From Cotesia glomerata (taxonomy: Eukaryota; Arthropoda; Insecta; Hymenoptera; Braconidae), in the NCBI RefSeq assembly GCF_020080835.1, contig NC_058159.1, positions 19,688,474 through 19,752,473 of the forward strand: DNA of 64,000 nucleotides. Reading direction: 5' to 3'. Positions 9,746-21,010 of this stretch are shown here, piece after piece. The notes under the pieces are model-generated. The model made no database searches and had not been told where the DNA came from. It saw nothing but the letters and a program-made list of their open reading frames with translations. Numbering within the stretch: position 1 is the stretch's first letter; each line of letters opens with the position of its first letter. A program made the translations under genes and the position numbers.

Positions 9746-12052
9746 TGCTATACCAGAAAATCTGGTAGTATATAGAAAGTAAAAAATTATGCCGCTGAGC
9801 TAAAGGTTTTAAGTCCAATAGCGGCTTAGCTCATCAAAAAATTCGATTTCCCATTTAAATAACACAGGAAAAATTTTTTTTTTGTTTCAAGTGGACTTTT
9901 CGTTATTAAAAAAATTTTTTTTCGAAAAACCTTCTAACGGCTTTTGTAGGAAATTAAATTTTCTACAAAAATATCTCTTTGGACGAAGACTGTAGAACCA
10001 CTATTTTCGAAGTTATAGCCCGTTAAACGGTAACATTTAAAAAAATACACATTAAATTCCATTTAATTTTCAATTTATTACTCTTACATGAATAATTTAA
10101 TTTTATTGTACATTTTTGAGCATTTAAATTTTTAATTAAAGTATTGACTCGTTTCAATATAATAATCTAAGTCAAATTATTATTAAATAGTTATTACTAT
10201 TGTGAAATAATAACTGAAAAATGTTGAAAAAGCGGAAAAGCGGGGATCAGGTTTAGGTCTGGATATCTCAATTAAAACGCGTAAATTATTATCAAAATTA
10301 ACACTATAAATTTATTTACACTAAATACAAGTTATATTTAATATGTTAAATAGCGGATTGTTTAAATAAAAGCGGATTTATAATACACAGCGTGGTTAGC
10401 ACAAGCGATACCGGTTGACACGTGGGTGAACACTCTGCCGGCACTGTAAAAGCGGTGAAATAAATGCACAAATAACGCAATTTATCTGTAACAAATTAGA
10501 GCGAATTATTAGCGGTTAATTTAAGCAATTTAAATTATAAAAATAGTAGAATGCGGTTAATTAACAATAAGCGAAAGTAAAGCGGAATTAATGGCGACTA
10601 GTTGCAACGAAAGCGTGGAAGCGAAAGATAATAATAATAATGCGTCTTCTTCCTCGTCGACTTGGGGAAGAAGGCTGATTGCGCATGTCAGCGGAGCGAT
10701 CAGCCAATCACACCACCGAGACATGGAGTGATCAGTCAAGCTAAGCTTTCATAGGCGGTTAGTTTTTGCGGGAACTAGCGGTAAAAAGGTGCGTCTCTTG
10801 AATTTGGGAGTCCCCCAGGAGCGAGTTAATCGCTACTGGGCCTTGTTCACCGAACAATAACACTTATGGATTGAAATCATATTTTCGCGCATATTTAAAG
10901 CAATATATTCCTTAAAAATTTATCTGTTTCAAGAACAATTTTCACTCAGCCGGACAGAGGCTTCGGGACTCCACCACATTTGTATTTTCATCGTATTAGT
11001 ATACATAAAAGCATGGTATTGTGCGCCTTCAGCAATCCAAGCTCCTCGACAGGATTTAGAATTTATGAAAGATTTACTGAATTATAAAAAAATAAATAAA
11101 AATATTTCAGAAGTAGCGTCAAAAAAATTCAGCAATCACTTGTGGTATTTATCTGAATAACTTATTTGTTTGTCATTATTTGATAATAACGTTAGCGCAG
11201 AAATCAAATTACAATTAATTGAATCAATTCAGAAAAAAAAAAGTCAAATTAAAAACTTTAAACGATTTAATGTAAAAAATGTTAATATTAATTCCTTACT
11301 AAACAAAGAATTGTATAACTTTGCATCAGAAGACTCGATGATTATTTTTAAAAGGGTGGAACTCCCAACTGATTTTTTAAATTTACATCTTGATCAGTGG
11401 ATATCTGACAAAAGTTACAATACGTGCCTCAAAATTTTAAAAAATTTACACGTTGTTAATGATACTGCGGAACGGGCGGTCCAATTGATGGAAGCCTACA
11501 ATAAAAGCTTAACTGATGAAGAGCAAAAACAGTACTTATTGCAAGTTGTAGCTATGTACAGGAAAAAATTTCTAAATGCTAACAAGCAAACGTTAATGTT
11601 ACCATTTTTAGATAAATTTGACTTAGATTATTATATTGAAACGAGTCAATACTTTAATTAAAAATTTTAATGCTCAAAAATGTACAATAAAATTAAATTA
11701 TTCATGTAAGAGTAATAAAATGAAAATTAAATGGAATTTAATGTGTATTTTTTTTAATGTTACCGTTTAACGGGCTATAACTTCGAAAATAGTGGTTCTA
11801 CAGTCTTCGTCCAATTTTTGTAGAGATATTTTTGTAGAAAATTTAATTTCCTACAAAAGCTATTAGAAGGTTTTTCGAAAAAAAATTTTTTTAATAATGA
11901 AAAGTCTACTTGAAACCAAAAAAAAATTTTTCCTGTATTATTTAAATGTGAAATCGAATTTTTTGATGAGCTAAGCCGCTATTGGACTTAAAACCTTTAG
12001 CTCAGTGGCATAATTTTTTATTTTCTATTTACTACCAGATTTTCTGGCAGCA
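9746..12052. mobile_element. DNA transposon with inverted repeats of about 450 bp
   Basis: The left arm at about 9746-10205 and the right arm at about 11610-12052 are inverted copies. Shared blocks include ccagaaaatctggtagta, ggctataacttcgaaaatag and gtattgactcgtttcaatat, each seen in the opposite orientation on the other side. The right arm overlaps the end of the coding remnant at 10861-11661. The segment at 10230-10860 between arm and frame is non-coding and rich in 'aagcgg' words. It may itself be an insertion. Arms this long are unusual, and I cannot assign the superfamily. Confidence 0.7.
10861..11661 (+). pseudogene. C-terminal part of an unrecognised transposon protein, one stop
   Basis: One frame stays open from 10861 to 11661, except for a TAA at 11158-11160. 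The reading before the stop includes AWYCAPSAIQAPRQDLEF and NHLWYLSE, and after it LSLFDNNVSAEIK, VVNDTAERAVQLMEAYN and QKQYLLQVVAMYRKKF. The style matches uncharacterised proteins found many times in arthropod and hydrozoan genomes, which I know only as repeat-borne. I do not assign a domain. The end of the frame lies in the right inverted arm, so the same end sequence is duplicated on the left without the gene body. The beginning of the protein is missing, so this is a deletion derivative. Confidence 0.55.
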
Positions 12053-12214
12053 CTGGAAATTTTCATCTCTTACTTTTTACAATAGCAATATTGTATTTTT
12101 TCATAAATAAATAGTATTTTTTCTTCTAAAATATTTGACAATTAATAGTAATAAAAGTATAGTCCAGCTTTACAATAGTTGTATCGTAAATTTTCCCAGA
12201 AATTTTTTCCCGTG
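12053..12214 (-). mobile_element. Family T end sequence (reverse)
   Basis: It ends ttttttcccgtg, followed by TA. The sequence matches the reverse complement of 21778-21970. Both copies reach the same inner boundary word, agtgctgcc/ggcagcact. This suggests that the terminal piece and the adjoining long-arm element are parts of one larger family, or that one inserted at the edge of the other. Confidence 0.6.
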
Positions 12215-12229
12215 TACAGTGAAAAAAGA

Positions 12230-12575
12230 TATAAAATAAAAAATTAAAAAATCCAAGTAACCGATATGATTGTATATGATTTTCGGAAATTAAAAAAAAT
12301 TTTGTTGTAAATTTAAAAATTAAAAGAAACAATTTTGGAACGTACTTGGTGTGCGTCATAGTGTACTTCAATTTTTTTTTTAAATCTTAGCAGATAGATT
12401 TTAGAAATTTCATAAAAAGTGAAATATTTTGTAACCATGCACACTAAATACGTTCCAAAATTGTTTCTTTTAATTTTTAAATTTACAACAAAATTTTTTT
12501 TAATTTCCGAAAATCATATACAATCATATCAGTTACTTGGATTTTTTAATTTTTTATTTTATATCTTTTTGTAAA
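12230..12575. repeat. Foldback palindrome with arms of about 125 bp
   Basis: Positions 12230-12350 recur inverted at 12440-12575. The arms share tatgattgtatatgatttt / aaaatcatatacaatcata and gaaacaattttggaacgta / tacgttccaaaattgtttc. The loop is about 90 bases. No coding frame is present. Confidence 0.75.
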
Positions 12576-12826
12576 GAAATAAAATTTTTTTTTTCTTAAT
12601 AGTCTTATGAACGTGGACTTGGCGCGATTTTTTTTACAGTAAAACTGTTTTTGTTTGGATTTTTTTATCAGTGTACCCTTTGAAAAAAATTTTTGAGAAT
12701 TTTTTCAAATTTTTTGAAAATCGAAAATGTTTTTCGAAAATCGAGTTTTCAACGGATGTTGAAGTTTTGAAGTCCTAGGAAGCCTCTCCGGATGTTTCCG
12801 CGATGATGTCCGTACGTCTGTATGTA

Positions 12827-12860
<34 letters not shown>

Positions 12861-12877
<17 letters not shown>

Positions 12878-13980
12878 TTTTTTTAGGGGGGGGAATCCTT
12901 TTTACGTATTCTAGGCATAGCTGTTTGGCCTGGATATGTGGCGACTCGACGCAGCGTCATACTAACTCGACACTAACGCCCCTACCCACTAAACCCTAAA
13001 CCCCTTTTCCTTCTTTCCTCTAATCCCTCATGGAAACCGCCGTCAGGCATTACTTCGTGAAGGGAGGATCTAGCTACTGCTCTTCCTTCTGGTGGCTAAG
13101 GTGTTAACTATCTTCCTTCTATCTTCTGCTATTTGCTCTTTTTCTTTCGGTGGATCGCAAGTCTTTAAGGACTTCTGTTGCAAACGTGTCGGTACCGTTC
13201 CAGGCAGCTTCTGATGACAACATTGCTTCTACTAGTGAATCTGGTTGCATTCTCTGGTTCAGGATCCTCTCCAGTTCTTCACGCTGTGGATCGAAACGAG
13301 GACATACAAAGAAGACGTGCTCCGCGTCTTCAGCAGCTCCTGGGCAGGACGGGCACTCCGAAGAGTCATCGTGCTTAAAGCGGTGTAGATACTCTCGAAA
13401 ACACCCATGTCCCGACAACATCTGCGTAAGATAGTAATTGACCTCACCGTGATTCCGGTTAAGCCAAATGTCGACCCGAGGTATGAGACGGTGCGTCCAC
13501 CTACCCTTCTCTGCAGCATCCCATTGTAGTTGCCATCGGCCTATGCTCTTCTGCCGTTCTTCAATTCTAAGTTCTTCCGGGCTCAGTGCAGTTGACCTTT
13601 TTCGTTGGTAAAGGGCCCGTCTTTCCTCTGCTAGAACTCTAAGAGGTAGGGTTCCAGCAATGACGCACACTGCTTCTTCTGATATAGTGCGGAAGGCACT
13701 AGCTACTCGTAGGGCACTCAGTCGGTATATTGGTCCAGCTTTTCTCCATGATTCTTGGGTTTCCAGTGCATCAGCCCAAATGGATATTCCGTAAGTGAGC
13801 ACTGATGTGACTACTGATGACAATAGTAGCCTCCTGCTCTGCATTGGGCCTCCGATGTTAGGCATCAGCCGTGCGAGACTAGCCCTCACTACTGACGCTT
13901 TGGCACTGACATGTTCCACCTGCTGTTTGAAGTTGAGTCGTGCATCCAGCATCACTCCCAGATAACGGATAAATGGTTGT
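12861..13980 (-). mobile_element. R1-clade-like LINE copy a, 5'-truncated
   Basis: It has a poly-A tail (T run 12861-12884 on the + strand) directly against (TG)n, a 3' UTR shared with copies c, e and f (about 12885-13110), and then the end of ORF2. The 5' break joins (TG)n at about 13980, so both flanks are the same microsatellite. It is transcribed on the minus strand. Confidence 0.85.
13119..13978 (-). pseudogene. R1-like ORF2 fragment (post-RT region and C-terminal zinc knuckle)
   Basis: The frame reads from the truncation (QPFIRYLGVMLDARLNF) to its natural stop (ERKRANSRR). It contains the thumb and connection region, such as SVLTYGISIWADALE, and the C-terminal CCHC-type motif CPSCPGAAEDAEHVFFVC near the end. 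The catalytic YADD region and endonuclease are missing through 5' truncation. It matches copies b and f closely. In the intact family, ORF2 provides endonuclease and reverse transcriptase for target-primed integration; this fragment cannot. Confidence 0.85.
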
Positions 13981-14165
13981 TGTGTGTGTGTGTGTGTGTG
14001 CGGCCGTATGTAAACCTCTCATAACTTTTGAACGGCTTGACCGATTTCATCGCGGTTGGCGCCATTCGAAAGGGCTTGACTAAACTTAGATTTTGAGCAT
14101 GATTTGGATCGATTCGAACCAGTAAATTTTGAGAAATCTCAAAAAAACTGCACAATAGTACATTA

Positions 14166-14800
14166 AGATACTCGTGGCTTAAATGAATGATTATGACACG
14201 AGTATCTTACATTATTTTGTAGCACTAGTGTCCGAAATTCGTTTTCAGTTTTATTCAAATTTAAATATAAAAATTAATTAAGCAAAAGCAAAAATAGTAT
14301 ATCATGCATAGCAGGACCGCAAGCATTCTAAATAAATAAAATTTAGAATGCTAAAATAAATAATTACTTAAAAATAGTCTAATAGTATAATCTAATTGTA
14401 GTAATCGACAACGTCACACGAGTTGCACATACTATTTTTTATTACAAATGTGGCGATATATGTGGGCCCAAAATCGGGGTCCAGGGGCAGAGCCCCGGTG
14501 GGGTCCAGGGGCGAAGCCCCGGCGGGGGGTTGGGGGGGGGGGCGGAGCCCTCCTAGTCCCAAAAACAAATGAAAAGTTAAAAAAAAAGAAACAAATATAT
14601 ATCAAATAATAAATCCAGAGTGATTAATATTAATTAACAAAAAATAAATTTATACATTGAAACAATCAATACATAAAATTAAATAACATTAAATTTAGCA
14701 TTATTTAATTTTAGCATTATAAAATTTAACATTAATTTTTTAATTTTCTTAAAAATGTTAATTTCCACTTTCTATTTATTATTAAAATCTTAACGAATAT
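14166..14800. other. Non-genic, with tandem GC-rich hairpin units
   Basis: Positions 14475-14530 carry two tandem units of about 25 bases: ggggtccaggggcagagcc, then ggggtccaggggcgaagcc. Each can fold as ggggc.aagcccc. A G-run follows to about 14550. This GC-rich block lies just beyond the 3' end of the recombinase remnant and may be the terminus of its element. The rest is AT-rich with no gene seen. Confidence 0.5.
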
Positions 14801-16306
14801 TTATCTTTCTTCTGATTGAACTTCAATGGTGAAATGGCAGTTTTGGAATACCATACATTGAGACGCTTCAAATTTTTTCACGCACAAACCTAAGTCTTCA
14901 TCATAAAATACTGTAGAACAGATAAATGAATGAGGAGTTTCACAATCGTCGAATTGAGAAGTTGAATTTTTCTTTCTTGCAACAGTATTTTCTTGCAAAG
15001 TAGATTTAATTTTTTTTTTGATGGCGTAATGTATCAACTTTAACTTCATTTGATGCTGATGAACAAGGTTGGTCAAAGTTTGATGAAACATTATCTTTGG
15101 GTTTGGACATTGAGACTGCTGTTTTAATTAATTTTTCATTTAATACTGGTAAAACATTTGAAATTTTTGTAAAATTTTTTTTCGTCGAAACATCTGAATC
15201 GGTTGATTTATTCAAAACGGTAATGTTTGTAATTACAGGAGATGGTTTAGTAGATGGAGGAGTGGATCCAACAGTATTTGTTTTTTTATTCAAAACAATT
15301 TCATCGGTGATCATAGAATGAGTACGTTTTTTGTTGTTAACGGAATCGGCAATATAACCTTCAACTACTGTTGATGACTTCCAATCACTGTCATATCATC
15401 TCCAGCATCAGCTAACAATGTGGCAGATGTTCGACGGAAACTATGTCCTGTGTATTTCTTTGCATTTTCTAATTTTAAAAATTCAGCAATGGTTCTAGGC
15501 ATTGAACCAAACTTGTTAAATCCTATGGGCTGACAAGTACAGCGACCATTATGGTAATTCAAAAAAAAATCTATCTGTTTTACAGGTTTGGGGCCTAGCA
15601 TCCATATATTCTTTTGCGTAGTCGTAATATATACCATTAATGGTAAATGATTTAGGCTGATTATTTTTTGTTATCGGAACTTTAATAAATAAAGTGTTCT
15701 CATCAATTTTTTTGACATCTTCCAGTTTCATGTTCATGAATTCACTTCTTCTTAAAGCACCAGAAATTCCAAATATTAAACAAACCTGCAACAATAAGAA
15801 TAAAATAAACAAATGTTTAGACTATACAGACATTTTCATACTAAACATATCAATAAATATTTAATTACCTTTGTAGCAAGATATTTATTATCAGGGGCTT
15901 CATTTAGAAATTTTTCGATATTTTCTTTTGTAAAAACTTCAGATTTTTTAGCAACGTATTTACACATTTGTTTCTTCAAAAAAAACGTTACTTTTTTGTA
16001 ATTACCAATATCAACATCATCAAATGCTTTGATAGTAGTTTTCAACATCGAATGAAAAGCCCATAAACTGGGAGGGGCATATTTTTGAGAAAGATTATCA
16101 AAGTAGACTACAATTACATCTTCAGCAAAAGAATTTGATTTTACATTTTCTTTACGCCATGCTTTAAAAGCATTATAAGTTGCCACATACATTCGTCTAG
16201 ATTTTGTTGGCATTGATTGTAAAGCTATATTCTTCGCCTTTTCTTTTATCTCGTCAGGAACAAAATCATTATAATCATCGTCTAAATCACTGTAATCACT
16301 GTCCAT
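14801..16306 (-). pseudogene. Crypton-like tyrosine recombinase, decayed, two coding exons
   Basis: Exon 1 (16306-15869, 146 codons) begins MDSDYSDLDDDYNDF and includes SMPTKSRRMYVATYNAFKAW, an N-terminal core-binding-type region. A phase-0 intron (15868-15786; GT...TTGCAG) leads to VCLIFGISGALRRSEF, which holds the first catalytic-type Arg. The H-x-x-R block appears as GHSFRRTSATLLADAG, and the nucleophile candidate is Tyr in STVVEGY. Lesions: a frameshift in the A-run near 15565, a frameshift/deletion at about 15380 that removes the expected RHGGW-type segment, and a third shift near 15010 in the tail. The tail ends with VFQNCHFTIEV, as in related animal proteins. Tyrosine recombinases of this type mobilise Crypton elements by circular intermediates. 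Assignment to Crypton is an inference from motif order. Confidence 0.75.
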
Positions 16307-17013
16307 ATTTATAACGGAATAAGATTGTTGTTAAATTAAATAATGTTCAGAAAATATTTCACACCAGAATAATGTTTACGACTGAGCGAAATCGTTAATA
16401 AAAAACATTTGAGAATCATTAATAGAGGTTTTAGCATATTTCACACTGAATCATAACCGACAAAAAGATGTAATTTTAATCATTAATTATTTATTATTTT
16501 ATATTTTTTCTGGGCTTTGAATGTTTTTAAATATATTTTACGTTTTTTTTTGCGGTGAAAGTCAAATTTTTAGAGCAGAAATGTATGAATTGATCGTAAA
16601 TATGAGCCCGTAGCCTAAAAAATTCCTCTCTACTCGTTTCATAATTGTTTATTTAAGTCAACAGTTGAGCGAGTCCTAAATACGAATTTAGGACACGCAA
16701 TGCTATAAAAAAATTTTTTGAAATGTGGTTTTTTTGGAATAACTTTTATACGGCTTGACCGATCAATTCTAAAAACTAATCAGCATGAATTTTTTATATA
16801 TTTCATAAATATAAGTAATATCATATATATAATAATATATTACACTATTAGAGCAGAAAGTTTGAGATTTCTGCTCTGCGCGCCATGATCCCCTACGGAA
16901 AAATTATGTATCCTAGAATATATGCTGGGAATATATCCTACGCCCGAAGCGTAGCTAAGGGCATCACGGCGCGCAGTTCAGAGCTCTCAAACTTCTGCCC
17001 GTGTAGTATTGAG
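16307..17013. other. Spacer with short hairpin element
   Basis: There is no gene. Positions 16745-16800 resemble a fragment of family D (cggcttgaccgatcaattct). Positions 16853-16893 and 16968-17010 are inverted repeats of about 40 bases (agcagaaagtttgag / ctcaaacttctgc, tgcgcgcc / ggcgcgca). They make a hairpin with a loop of about 75 bases, next to the start of the nuclease gene. Confidence 0.55.
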
Positions 17014-17119
17014 AACTGACCAGAAGGCGTGGCTTAAAAAACATGGCTACGTATTGTGTGCAACCGAATAGTTGACCCATTAAGTTTGCATTAAGTAAGT
17101 GTGATTTTTTAGTTTATTT

Positions 17120-18951
17120 ATGTTTTCTTTAAAAGAAATTTTTGATTGGGTTGGTTCAAATCCAGCTCAAAAAAATGTTGTAAGTCCAGAAAAAATTCTT
17201 GATGCGGGCCATTTAATTAAATGCGGTAAAAGCAGTGAAAGTACAAGCGGTGATGTAAGTTTCACAGCGTTATGTTTACAAAGCTCCCACATAAAAGAAA
17301 AACCCCATGAAATTCATGGATCTGTTTCAACAGGGAAAATTTTATCAGTGAAATGCTCATGTAAAGCTGGACTGGGCGAAAAATGTAAGCATGTGGTTGC
17401 AACTTTGTTATATTGCTATCGGTACGTAACTTTCTAACCTTAAATGTCATTTTGCAGTCAAGAATTTATTATGATTTCATAAACCTGTTTTTACACAACA
17501 ATAATAATAAAAAATAATTATTTTTTTTAGGAAAGGGGACCAACTTGGTATTTTATCATGTACTGATAAAAAATGTGAATGGAAAAATAGACAAGAGCGT
17601 GTCGTCAAAGAGTATAATTCTACTCCAATCCACCTGCATGCTTGTTTTTCTAAGTTGAAACGTCAAAACGAAGTCAATAAAAGTTAAACCGGTGACCCAC
17701 TCGTTGTTAATAACCGTGTTACCCAAGAAGATTATAATGAAGATCTTGCTGAAGTTCAAGAAGGTGAAGTTTTTGAGCAGGTGATATCTACTGCTACAAT
17801 AAAACGGAAGTGTCCTGCATGGAGTACTGTAAACGATCTCACTGAAAATCAAAAAAACCTTGCAGCTGAAAAAGTTTATGCAAGATTAAAAGACTCAGCA
17901 TTTGTTAAGCATCGGTGAATATTTATTTATATTATATTTATAAGTAACCAATTTTATGATTCATTGATATAAGTTAGTGGTTTGGTTGTTCGTTAATTAA
18001 TTTTTAGTGATGGGAGGCATGATCCTATTATAATTGATAGAAATAACAGTGTTGAAATCACAGATACTGAAAAAAAACGATTAATAATGATATTTACTTC
18101 GCAAAGAAGTGATTTGATGGAAAACATTAAAGCTATCAACGTCACGTATTCACATCAATGCTGTAAAGACACGTTTGAGGCACACAAATTACCAAGATGT
18201 TTGCTTAAAAACCAATATAGAGTATTCAGAATAGCATAAGGAGAGAATATTTCGCATTACTGGATCTACTTGTTATCAACTTTTTACTTACACTAGTAAT
18301 AAGCGACCGGATTGGAAAAAAAAAAATGTGATTCTTATTTTTCTCCTAAAAATTTTCGATCTGAATATACAGATTATGGGAAAAAAAACAGAAAGAGAAG
18401 CTCGGAATGTTTTTATGAAAACCACAAATAAAGAGGTCATTGAAACGGGCCTTATTATATCGCAGCAAAATCCGTGGCTGGCTTATTCCCCCGATGGAGT
18501 GATTTTCAAAGATGGAAAACCTTCTGAACTATTGGAAATTAAGTGTCCTTTCAAAAGTAAAACCAAAGATGTCAAAACAGTCGTTGAATTTTCAATTGGA
18601 AAATTTTTAGTCAAAGAAGGTGAGAACATTTATTTAAAAAAAAAACATGAATACTATGGACAGTTGCAACTTGGAATGGCTATTATCAATGTAAAAAAAA
18701 CATCATTCGTTGTATATTCATCATTTGAGAAGCAAGTTTTCATACTAACTGTTGAATTCGATGGTGTATTTGTAGAAAAAATGCTCACAGCTTTAAAAAA
18801 AGCATTTTTTCAAGAAATGCTACATGTAATCTGTGCAATCAAGCAAGGGTCTACAAAAGACAATAATAATGATGTTAATAATAATAATATTAATGAAGAT
18901 GTTAATAATAATAATGGTGATAATAATAATAATAATGTAAGTCAAGTCTAA
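17120..18951 (+). pseudogene. SWIM zinc finger + YqaJ-like nuclease gene, three exons, broken
   Basis: Exon 1 (from the ATG at 17120 to 17421) ends with a SWIM-type motif, CSCKAGLGEKCKH. Exon 2 (17531-17914) and exon 3 (from 18008) have consensus borders: gtacgt/ttttag, gtgaat/ttttag. The nuclease part shows PWLAYSPDGVIF and LLEIKCPF, the D and ExK of a PD-(D/E)XK fold as in YqaJ exonucleases. The C-terminus is Asn-rich. Lesions: a stop/frameshift near 17685, a stop/frameshift near 18237, and another shift near 18325, where an A-run separates RPDWKKK from the nuclease frame. The nuclease probably aids transposition, but its role is unproven. The start could lie further upstream. Confidence 0.7.
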
Positions 18952-19195
18952 AAACAACCAAAGATAATTATAGTTTAAAGTCATGTTAAATTAAGATTAG
19001 TTATTTAAATTGTTTGTTGAAATGATGCTTACAGCTTGAAAAAAAGCATTTTTTCAAAAAATGCTACATGTAATTTGTGCAATCAAGTAAGAGTCTACAA
19101 AAGATAATGATAATAATAATAACGATGTTAATATTAAGTATAATAATATTAATAATAATGATAATAATAATGTAAGCCAAGTCTGAAAATATCCA
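18775..19195 (+). repeat. Direct duplication of the nuclease 3' end
   Basis: Positions 18778-18960 recur at 19022-19190 with divergence. Both contain a gcattttttcaa.aaatgctacatgtaat block followed by gtctacaaaaga and (AAT)n-rich sequence, so the period is about 244 bases. The second copy is frame-broken. The duplication lies between the converging genes and may be a slip-type duplication around the AAT tract. Confidence 0.7.
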
Positions 19196-19328
19196 AAGAT
19201 AATTATAATTTAAAGTACTATTAAATTAAGATTAATTATTTTAATTGTTCGTTGGATAAATAAAAGAAATAGCAAGTATTTACATATTTTTGTTTTTATT
19301 TAAGTACACAGATTGCAAATCATAATTT

Positions 19329-20879
19329 TTAATTTTTCATAAATTTATCATCTTTAAGAATAGGTGAACTGAGATTAACTGTAGCACAAATCACATTAAA
19401 AATATCCTCTACGATTTCCACAAGTTTCACTGACATTGTTTCACCAACAACAGCAAAGGTTTTGATTCGTTGATTGGATCGTTCTACATGTACTCGAGCT
19501 TTTGCAATTCGTGAGGTCGAAATTGCTTCACTTTTAGAAAATTGTTTTTTTTTCTCTTAAAAAAGGCGGTCGAATAAGTTTCCAAGACTTTCGAGCACAA
19601 AGCTCATCTATTAAAAATCCTCGATCACACATTACTCCATCTCCAACATCCAATAAATTTATTAATTTGCTGTTTGAAAATATTTCTGTATCACTAGCTC
19701 TTCCCCCAAACGGTTTACTGATAAATGTAATCAGCCCTCCTGGTGATACTCCAGTCATTATTTTTATTGTAGGAGATGATTTGTAGTGAGAATAAACAAC
19801 TTCTTGGCAGCATAATTTTGTTGGAGCTTGTATAAAAATCTCAGTACAGTCGACCACAACTCTCACATCCTCAAATCCTTCAAACTGCTTTGGTAAATTT
19901 CGAGAAATTTCTTCTTTTGAAGTCCAAGGAATGAAAGGTTTTAAACACTTACTTAACATTTGTAAAGTATGATAAAAAATTCGTTGGCAATGTCTTGGTG
20001 TACAGTTATTAAAAATAATCGATAAAAATGAATACGAAATATTTTGTTTTAATTTTACATAAGTCATAATTACTTTTTCCCTTAAACTCACTTGACTTTT
20101 ATGTAAAGCTTAAAGTTCAACAATAGTTTCCAACATTTGATATGATTGAATTCCCGTAGCTGTTCGGAAATCATCCTCTGTTTTGATGAAATCCATGAAC
20201 GATGGATTTATGAATAAAGTTTCCACCTGTACTCCAATATCATTGTATGATTTATTCAAAGGCATTTCAACAACATTATCATTTATAAAGCACATTTCTT
20301 CACTTTTATCAGTTACAATATTTTCTATATTCACCAAACTACAATTCTCACTAATGTTTTTGTTTTTCTCAACAGCTATTTTTTTTAAACTCCGATTAAC
20401 TTGACGATGATGCCGTGCCTCTTTATTTTTTTCAACATCTATTGATACTTTGCGATCCATTAAATTGCACGAAGGAACGCTTGTTTTTTTTAAAGTCATC
20501 TTTTTGGAAATTATATCTGTAAAAATGATTAAAAAATAATAATTCTATTTGTAACTGGCATATTCATTATCCTTCATTTAAGGTTAAACACAGTTAACTT
20601 ACCTGGTAAAACAAAATCATTTCTTTCAAAATGTAATGAACATACTCTCATGTGAGGGTTTATATTTTTTAATTTTAAATCACGTTGCCAATCTTTAAAC
20701 CTATCTATTTTTTCTTTTTTTCCAAATAAATTTTCGATATAAACAAAACTGCTACCTGGTTTAGGTATAGCATGAAAACTTATTTCTAAATTTTCATGTG
20801 ATTTACTACCACAACCATTCACAGCACAATAAACTCGACTTTTATTTTTTTTACGAGGCGTTAATTTAATAACTTCCAT
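19329..20879 (-). pseudogene. THAP-domain DDE transposase (Harbinger/ISL2EU type), two lesions
   Basis: Exon 1 (20879-20602) starts MEVIKLTPRKK and holds a THAP zinc finger: YCAVNGCGSKSHENL, then a WQRDL tryptophan and CSLHFERNDF. The splice GTAAGT...TTACAG joins phase-correctly to exon 2 (from 20516). Exon 2 holds a linker and then the catalytic core: VVDCTEIFIQAP (first D), GRASDTEI and VMCDRGFLI (second D region), and ARVHVERSNQRIKTF (E). A TAA at 20112-20110 interrupts one open frame, and a frameshift in the A-run near 19550 separates LREKK from the E-containing end (which stops at 19329). THAP binds the element ends; the DDE core cuts and joins DNA. An upstream start at 20981 is less likely. 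Confidence 0.8.
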
Positions 20880-21010
20880 CGTGATTAAAAATTTTGTATT
20901 GAATTTTTTATTTAATTCTGAAATTATTACATACAATTCTGTATTAAAATGCACACTAAAACTAGTACTTTTTTTAGCCACCAGACGTCGTGACCAAAGT
21001 GGTCAGTTAT

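Larger units (their letters stand above)
12650..14165 (+). repeat. Family D copy split by R1 copy a
   Basis: The left part (12650-12860) ends with gatgtccgtacgtctgtatg and (TG)n. The right part resumes at 13981 with (TG)n and gtatgtaaacctctcataac. The R1-like insert lies between. Removing it restores the usual order of family D around the TG tract. Confidence 0.75.
17014..21010. mobile_element. ISL2EU/Harbinger-like transposon, decayed
   Basis: Two genes converge: a SWIM+YqaJ nuclease gene on + (17120-18951) and a THAP+DDE transposase gene on - (19329-20879). The outer sequences share aactgacca (left, about 17013) and its inverse tggtcagtt (right, about 21000), a candidate terminal repeat only 9 bases long. 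YqaJ nucleases paired with THAP-containing DDE transposases are known from ISL2EU elements. That pairing is the basis of the family call. Both genes carry lesions, so the element is dead. Confidence 0.7.

Noticed and set aside
12930..13020. Telomere-like gggtttagggttta in the R1 3' UTR (minus strand; also near 43030 and 55970)
   Set aside because: There are only two units, shared by descent among copies. Flanks are (TG)n rather than telomeric repeats, so a telomere-targeting interpretation is not supported.
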